Shown here: one piece after another, positions 59,901 through 64,000 of the stretch
Layout: every line of letters begins with the position of its first letter
Position numbering within the stretch: the first letter of the stretch is position 1
Assembly (NCBI GenBank): GCA_033032175.1
Contig: CM065304.1
Location: forward strand, 29,208,653 to 29,272,652
Direction of reading: 5' to 3'
Source of the DNA: Saturnia japonica
Lineage: Eukaryota > Arthropoda > Insecta > Lepidoptera > Saturniidae
Length of the DNA: 64,000 bases
Made by a program: the position numbers and the translations under genes
Notes under the pieces: generated by a model
Databases searched by the model: none
Seen by the model: the letters and a program-made list of their open reading frames with translations, nothing else
Told to the model about the DNA's origin: nothing

Positions 59901-61975
59901 TACTTGATTCAAATATTAATTGTGATAACTTCACCATGATTGGAAGTAAGCCCTCCTTAAAGGAGGTTAAAACTGAAACGCACACAGAACCACTGTACAC
60001 AGTGACAACTAGCAGGTAATAACTTGTCAAAAAGAAAATGTTCTAATTTTTAATATTATAAATCTTACTAAACTAATATGTTTATAGTGGTAATCCGATT
60101 ATTCAAAAGATACAGAGGAATAGGCGAAGCACTTCAGGCCGACTTGGAAGTTTGAGTCGAATGCCCAAAAAGAATAATGTACCAGAAAGTAGTAAGTATT
60201 ATTATTTCAACTCATGACCTTTGCCTAGTAGTCATTTCTAAATTTCACCAGTGTCACCTAGGTATTCTATAATAATCAGTTTAGAACTTTATTTATTTAT
60301 TGTTTTCTTAAAAATTTGCAGGTCAGATATTAAGAGATGATAAAAAAGTTGAACAAACATTTAGCCTTAATAAAAAGTGCAAAATGATTAATACATATGG
60401 CAAATCGCGTACCAGCAATTTGAAAAGGACAAGCCAGTTCACAGGGTCCCTCTCTGACAGACTTCGTTTGATTGACACTACACCTACTGGAGAAGATCCA
60501 TATCAGCTCGGCGAGGCTGATATGAGGGAACAGTCACCGATCCCTAAATTAATGCTTCAAAAGGGAAGTCACAGAATACGTACGTGTACTAGCACATCCA
60601 CTGGAACCTCTACATCTACTCGACGCATTTATGATCCAGCTGTGATAGAAACTACTACCAAGCCTGCCAATAAAACAAATATTGACAATATATACAACTT
60701 GCCGTCTACGTATATGCATAGCTCGGAAATAAAGACAGAGCCACCCATGGATTTGATGTCAGAAGAACCCGTTTTGGAAGTGAAAACGGAACCCGTACTG
60801 CATTGGTCCATGTATACCGGTAATAAATCAAGAAATCAGACGAGCCTTTGTGACTTTTCATATGGCGAAAATTCAAATAATTTAGCAACAAATCTGCTCA
60901 CTGAACTTGATAGCATTGAGTTTCCCGACTTTTTCACATCAGACTCTACTACATTAAATTTGGACAATATAACTCCAGTTGACTTTAATGCTGCTGTTGA
61001 AAATAAATCTTCTAAGAAATCTAAGAAACGAGCTACCCGTACTATTAGCTTGATGGGGCCCACTGCTGTTGTAAGTAAAATGACAATTAACATATATAAT
61101 AAATTATATAATGATAATAATAAATATTATATAATAAATGATATAATTACATGTATAATAATTAATAAAAGAATTGAAAAAGTTTTTAAAATGTTTTAGG
61201 TTGAATCCACCGATAACAAACAATGTGTGCAGAGCAAACGTGGCAGAAAACGTGCGTTATCAGTTACTGGACCTTCGAAGGCCACAAAACGTGACAGCTC
61301 CCAAAAGGCAGCTGGTTCAAAACCAAAGATACCCAAGAGCAAAGGTTGGCTATTAAATGTTGTTTTTTATTTTAAATGTTGTCCTTGTCCATGTCCTTAT
61401 CGTTATATAACTTTAAATTAATTTCAAGATAAATTAGTATTTGGAGGCACCAATGCAAAAAGTTTTATCAAATAATAATAATTTTTTTTTTAAATATAGT
61501 TTGGCCTTTTTGGTGCAAATTACATAATTTATTAACATTGAAACTCTGAAGGCTGCCCCAAATTCTAAATTGAGATTTTACTATGAACAATAGTAAAGCC
61601 TCCGAATATATTATATGGAAATTATTTAGTTGGATGTACACTATGTCCGTGTTACCAATGTATAAACTGAAAGAAATTGAATTATTTACTTCTTGCTTTG
61701 CAGCCTCCATTCGGAAAAATTGAAACAGTAAATATATTTGATAATTTGATAAAATTATTTTATGTTTTTACTATGTTGAATATAATTTTTAATTTTAATA
61801 TTATATTGTAGCTGCTACCCGTGGCAAAAAATTGCCAGTTCCCGGAATGATGACGCAAGACTCATACAACACTTTGATGGGAGATCCTGATTTATCATGG
61901 TACGTCAGCTTGAATCCAGACGTTACACCTGAAGACGTCGATCCACCTGGAATGAATAAGGCTTCTACAGTCGAG
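51000..61975 (+). CDS. MSL1-like nuclear protein, 8 exons, 3' end probably beyond the window
   Basis: Exons: 51000-51404, 58840-58980, 59633-59765, 59853-60015, 60088-60191, 60322-61070, 61200-61344, 61812-61975. All junctions are GT/AG with matching phases, 668 codons. Residues 83-141 form a coiled coil (SELGRLTNQLS, LKDLLIYHLDLIQQQ, ALQIENETLKNIL) like the dimerising helix of male-specific lethal 1, the scaffold of the MOF acetyltransferase complex. The middle is disordered, with three SUMO-type motifs (EVKTET, EIKTEP, EVKTEP) and basic clusters (KKSKKRATR, KRGRKRA), so nuclear. The last exon ends STVE at a good donor (GAG|GTACAC); reading on gives a TAA at 62015-62017 that is probably intronic. 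In MSL1/NSL1 proteins the PEHE domain begins with a 'VPxWR'-like motif, which would fit the next exon. Structure is sure, the name is an inference. Confidence 0.72.
53556..53765 (-). repeat. tRNA-derived SINE, diverged
   Basis: On the minus strand: 'ttcgagtcccaggttgaac', 'cagagtttgactta', 'gaataatggcaataggtttg' and 'gagacctaaaacatacccgg'. More diverged than the other copies. Confidence 0.6.
55034..55170 (+). repeat. truncated dispersed repeat
   Basis: Head 'actagttattgcccatcccc' with 'ctttgctttgcaa'; the 3' part is lost. Confidence 0.4.
55204..55390 (+). repeat. short dispersed repeat with intact head and tail
   Basis: Head 'ttagccgtgctcgcggctat', tail 'cacatttataatattata', about 185 bp. 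It has the same ends as 3813-4378 with a large internal deletion. Confidence 0.55.
56078..56460 (+). repeat. dispersed repeat of the 20098 subfamily
   Basis: Head 'aactagctgtgcctgtggct', inner 'acaattatttagtacatt' and 'ggtccaaccatttcagagat'. The 3' end is truncated. Confidence 0.6.
57095..57420. repeat. two diverged direct repeats, G-rich
   Basis: Unit 1 (57095-57235) and unit 2 (57275-57400) share, in order, a G-rich block, 'ctatgacactactcccgtt' / 'ctctgacactattcccatg', 'aaggtaactcaccagag' / 'aaataaccttcctggacag' and 'tataggggtt'. Composition differs strongly from the surrounding intron. Confidence 0.5.
57440..57560. repeat. GC-rich CG-dense segment
   Basis: 'ctgtcgcggtacgctcgctt', 'cgctcgctcggctcatgctt' and 'ctcgtcgctcccttcggtcg' make a short CpG-dense island in AT-rich intron DNA. 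The last 25 bases of the window ('ggctcgcaagctcgcgaag') are of similar type. Function unknown; probably part of a repeat. Confidence 0.5.
57598..57655 (-). repeat. tRNA-derived SINE, 3' tail only
   Basis: 'cacgcctgtatccccaaagg' and 'gttaggcaggagtgtact' are the end of the SINE family, adjoining the G/C-rich segments. Confidence 0.6.
57743..58030 (-). pseudogene. Merlin/IS1595-type DDE transposase fragment
   Basis: The minus strand reads FTTIHTDYWRAYGCLG, then HGFIHCKVNHSDPENPF and VAGDGTHT. After one frameshift near 57890 come QRIESQWRVIKQYF and TDLLYEYLWRHNVMK, ending at TAA 57745-57743. TDYW...VNHS...THTQ-IES-W is the C-terminal catalytic part of ISXO2/IS1595-like transposases, represented in animals by Merlin elements. 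The N-terminal part with the first Asp was not found. It lies in the first intron of the MSL1-like gene, opposite strand. Confidence 0.72.
59068..59360 (+). repeat. dispersed repeat with an internal 101-bp tandem duplication
   Basis: Head 'gcgatgtgcccgcggctccg'. The block starting 'aactatcctgtcttttaagt' at 59151 is repeated from 59252 with only a few differences. It lies in an intron of the MSL1-like gene. Confidence 0.8.
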
Positions 61976-62017
61976 GTACACAACCAAAGTACATTGGAAC
62001 AAATTTTCTTAATTTAA

Positions 62018-62497
62018 TATTGGATTTAGTCTGGATGACGAGCGGTTCAGGGAAACTGGATGATAGATATAATTTAGAATATTATATTACATTGATGAGT
62101 CCATTTGTTTTTAATAAATATTATTTACAATAAAACAAAACAAAAATTGGTTATTTAAAACAACATCAATTTTAAATATACAACTATACTATTTCCATTT
62201 CTTTATTTTCTCGATGACAGTTCTAATTTGATAGTTGTATTGTTGTGACCAAATGACCTACCTATACCTACTTATTTTTCAACAACTCAATCAATCAATC
62301 AAGAATTAATACGTGTAACATCTTGTAATGAAATATAATATTAGTTAATAAATTTGTACAAAAGTATCCGGCAGTAGTTTAGATTCTTACATTTTGTAAA
62401 AAAATATCGGGTATGTTATCGTGTTACGTTTATCGATATAGCTCCATCCCTATCAGTTTCTTCGACTCTGGTATGTATTACCTTGTATGTGTGTTTT
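62018..62497. other. non-coding, probably intron of the MSL1-like gene
   Basis: AT-rich, with 'aataaa' at 62114-62119 and again near 62346. No exon was recognised. If the gene did end at 62017 these could serve as polyadenylation signals. Confidence 0.4.
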
Positions 62498-62722
62498 TGG
62501 CGGGATCTTGAAGTAACATGTTGTGGTTTTTATTTTGAATTCATTATCTTAGGTTTTTGACACTATATTATGTAATATTAGTGGCGTTTTGCGTGATATA
62601 GTTTGGTTTTTGTGCATAAGTGAAGTGGATTATTAATGTAAGCTGAAAACATTCATTCTGAGGCCCCACAAAAATTTCCAAGAAAGTTCTAACAAGGGAG
62701 CCACCATCTTGTTAGGATACTG
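62498..62722 (+). repeat. ~225-bp module shared with 39075-39310
   Basis: 'ggcgggatcttgaagtaaca', 'cataagtgaagtggattatt' and 'gggagccaccatcttgttag', in the same order as in the other copy. Confidence 0.6.
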
Positions 62723-64000
62723 AATCGTCATAACAAATTATACTATAATTCACTCGATAATGGCAGTAATGGTATTAATTAAAGAGGACCGGTTGCCAAG
62801 TTAGGAAGAAGAAGAAGAAGAACCTTGTATGTGTGTAAACGTCATATTTTTATAAAATAATGCATACTTAATGTAAAAAAGACGCTCGTTCAAGTTTTCA
62901 CAGGAGCTGTCATCGAGAAAATAAAGAAATGGAAATGGTATAAATGATAACATAAACAAAATCAATAATTATTACTTTAATTAAACAAAGTTAGTAGTAT
63001 TTTCGTACTCGCAATGTTGACATTGAGTTAATGCAAACATATATGTCTATTTGAGATTGAAGAATGGATTTTTTTTTTCAATTTTGTTACACATCCTTTT
63101 TTTTGGATGGTATGAAGAATTTTGAGACACTAATTTGAACATTATACTATTTTATAAGTTATTTAATGCTTTTTTATGTTTTTGAAAAACAACAGAAATT
63201 ATTTTTATGATGACGTCATCACCGGCAGAAATATTTTATGACTTGAGCTTTTCTTAAAAATAATTGTTAAGAGGAAACGTGGCTAGAGTTTTGCCTATAC
63301 ATGTATTCCCCTGTTTCCTCCCTGGATAATGGTCTCAGAGCAAATATTTTTATACTGAAAAATCTATATCTACCACTACCATGTCCCTATGTTTTGATTT
63401 TTTTTCACAATTGAATTATTATAAACACTAGGAGCCTTTTTAATGTTGAAAATTGCCCTTTTTAACCGTCATGTTCATACGTCCGCCATATAAATTTGAC
63501 GACTACAAAAAGATAAAGAAAAGCATACAGACATAGCTAAAGTCCTTCTTATATTATTCTTGAAAAAAAAAAATTAAAATCAGTTCAGTTTTGGAGGAAG
63601 AAACAGAGGAATACGAAACTATGTTTTTGTCAATTTTATTTAAAGCTATAATCGGTCTGAACTGCAGTTGTCGCTCTCGCACTCTATACGGTGAGGTTTC
63701 GGGCAAAGCACAACAGCAACAGATATTAGAAATACCTATTCTAGAAATGTTTCTTAGACCGCGCATGCTCATAATGTTATTTGTCGATTGCCATACTCTG
63801 TGTTTGTGATCCTACCACAATATGTATACCAACGTTGCCAAATAGTTACGTTTTTAGTAACTTTTGACCCTATCGTGTAACATGTCAGTAATTTTTGTAA
63901 TTGACCCGATTTTCGTAATTTCTCAGGATATTAAGTTTTTATTAACAAATGTAATTTGATATTTTTACCAAAAAATCGGCTCGCAAGCTCGCGAAGTTAT
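62723..64000. other. non-coding to the right edge
   Basis: A (GAA)n run at about 62804-62822, T-rich stretches and one open frame (63591-63809) without family resemblance. No PEHE-like exon was found, so the next exon of the MSL1-like gene, if any, lies further right. Confidence 0.45.
63208..63221. promoter_or_regulatory. perfect palindrome with a full CRE/ATF site
   Basis: 'tgatgacgtcatca' is a 14-bp palindrome containing TGACGTCA, the consensus CREB/ATF site. Only the sequence match supports it. Confidence 0.3.

Noticed and set aside
62015..62017. TAA as the true end of the MSL1-like protein
   Set aside because: A strong donor (GAG|GTACAC) lies just before it, and the residues after the donor lose the character of the exon. 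Kept as an alternative only.
63591..63809. Plus-strand open frame of 72 codons near the right edge
   Set aside because: No start context, splice pairing or recognisable domain; it does not resemble the expected PEHE segment.

Overview
The window looks like nuclear DNA of an insect, most probably a lepidopteran (butterfly or moth). It is AT-rich, its genes are intron-rich, and intergenic and intronic DNA is dense with decayed transposons. Repeat ends of the type 'tagctgtgcccgcggcttcgc', tRNA-derived SINEs, Jockey- and RTE-like LINE pieces and mori-type mariner copies fit Lepidoptera. The assignment rests on reading by eye, without a database search.

Three protein genes can be assembled exon by exon, with GT/AG junctions and consistent reading phase. 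(1) Minus strand, 15218 to 3375: a complete 12-exon sodium:solute symporter of the SLC5 family, 602 aa. Two mariner fossils and several LINE pieces lie in its introns. (2) Minus strand, 34181 to 22242: an 11-exon voltage-gated potassium channel beta subunit (aldo-keto reductase fold, Hyperkinetic/Kv-beta type), 476 aa in the isoform read here. A phase-compatible alternative first exon lies at 37254-37410. Alternative C-terminal coding pieces lie at 21777-21888 and possibly 21093-21159 and 19384-19598. (3) Plus strand, 51000 to 61975: eight exons of a nuclear protein with an N-terminal coiled coil, tentatively male-specific lethal 1 (MSL1)-like. It stops at a good splice donor before the expected C-terminal PEHE domain, so its 3' end probably lies beyond the right edge.

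Layout: 1-3.4 kb, a LINE tail with a restriction-like endonuclease and a solo LTR; 3.4-15.2 kb, the SLC5 gene; 15.5-19.4 kb, repeats and AT-rich DNA; 19.4-37.4 kb, the Kv-beta gene with repeat-filled introns; 37.6-50 kb, repeats, two coiled-coil exons of an unrecognised minus-strand gene, a candidate plus-strand first exon and a 1.5 kb array of about five 302-bp units; 51-62 kb, the MSL1-like gene with a 7.4 kb first intron holding a Merlin/IS1595-type transposase fragment; 62-64 kb, non-coding, probably its next intron.

The genes do not form a pathway: they are ordinary neighbours (a membrane transporter, an ion-channel accessory subunit and a chromatin protein). No wholly new system was found. 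The best leads are the alternative ends of the Kv-beta gene, the ordered variants of the 302-bp array, the MSL1-like gene, a pair of related ~230-bp modules and the Merlin-type fragment.
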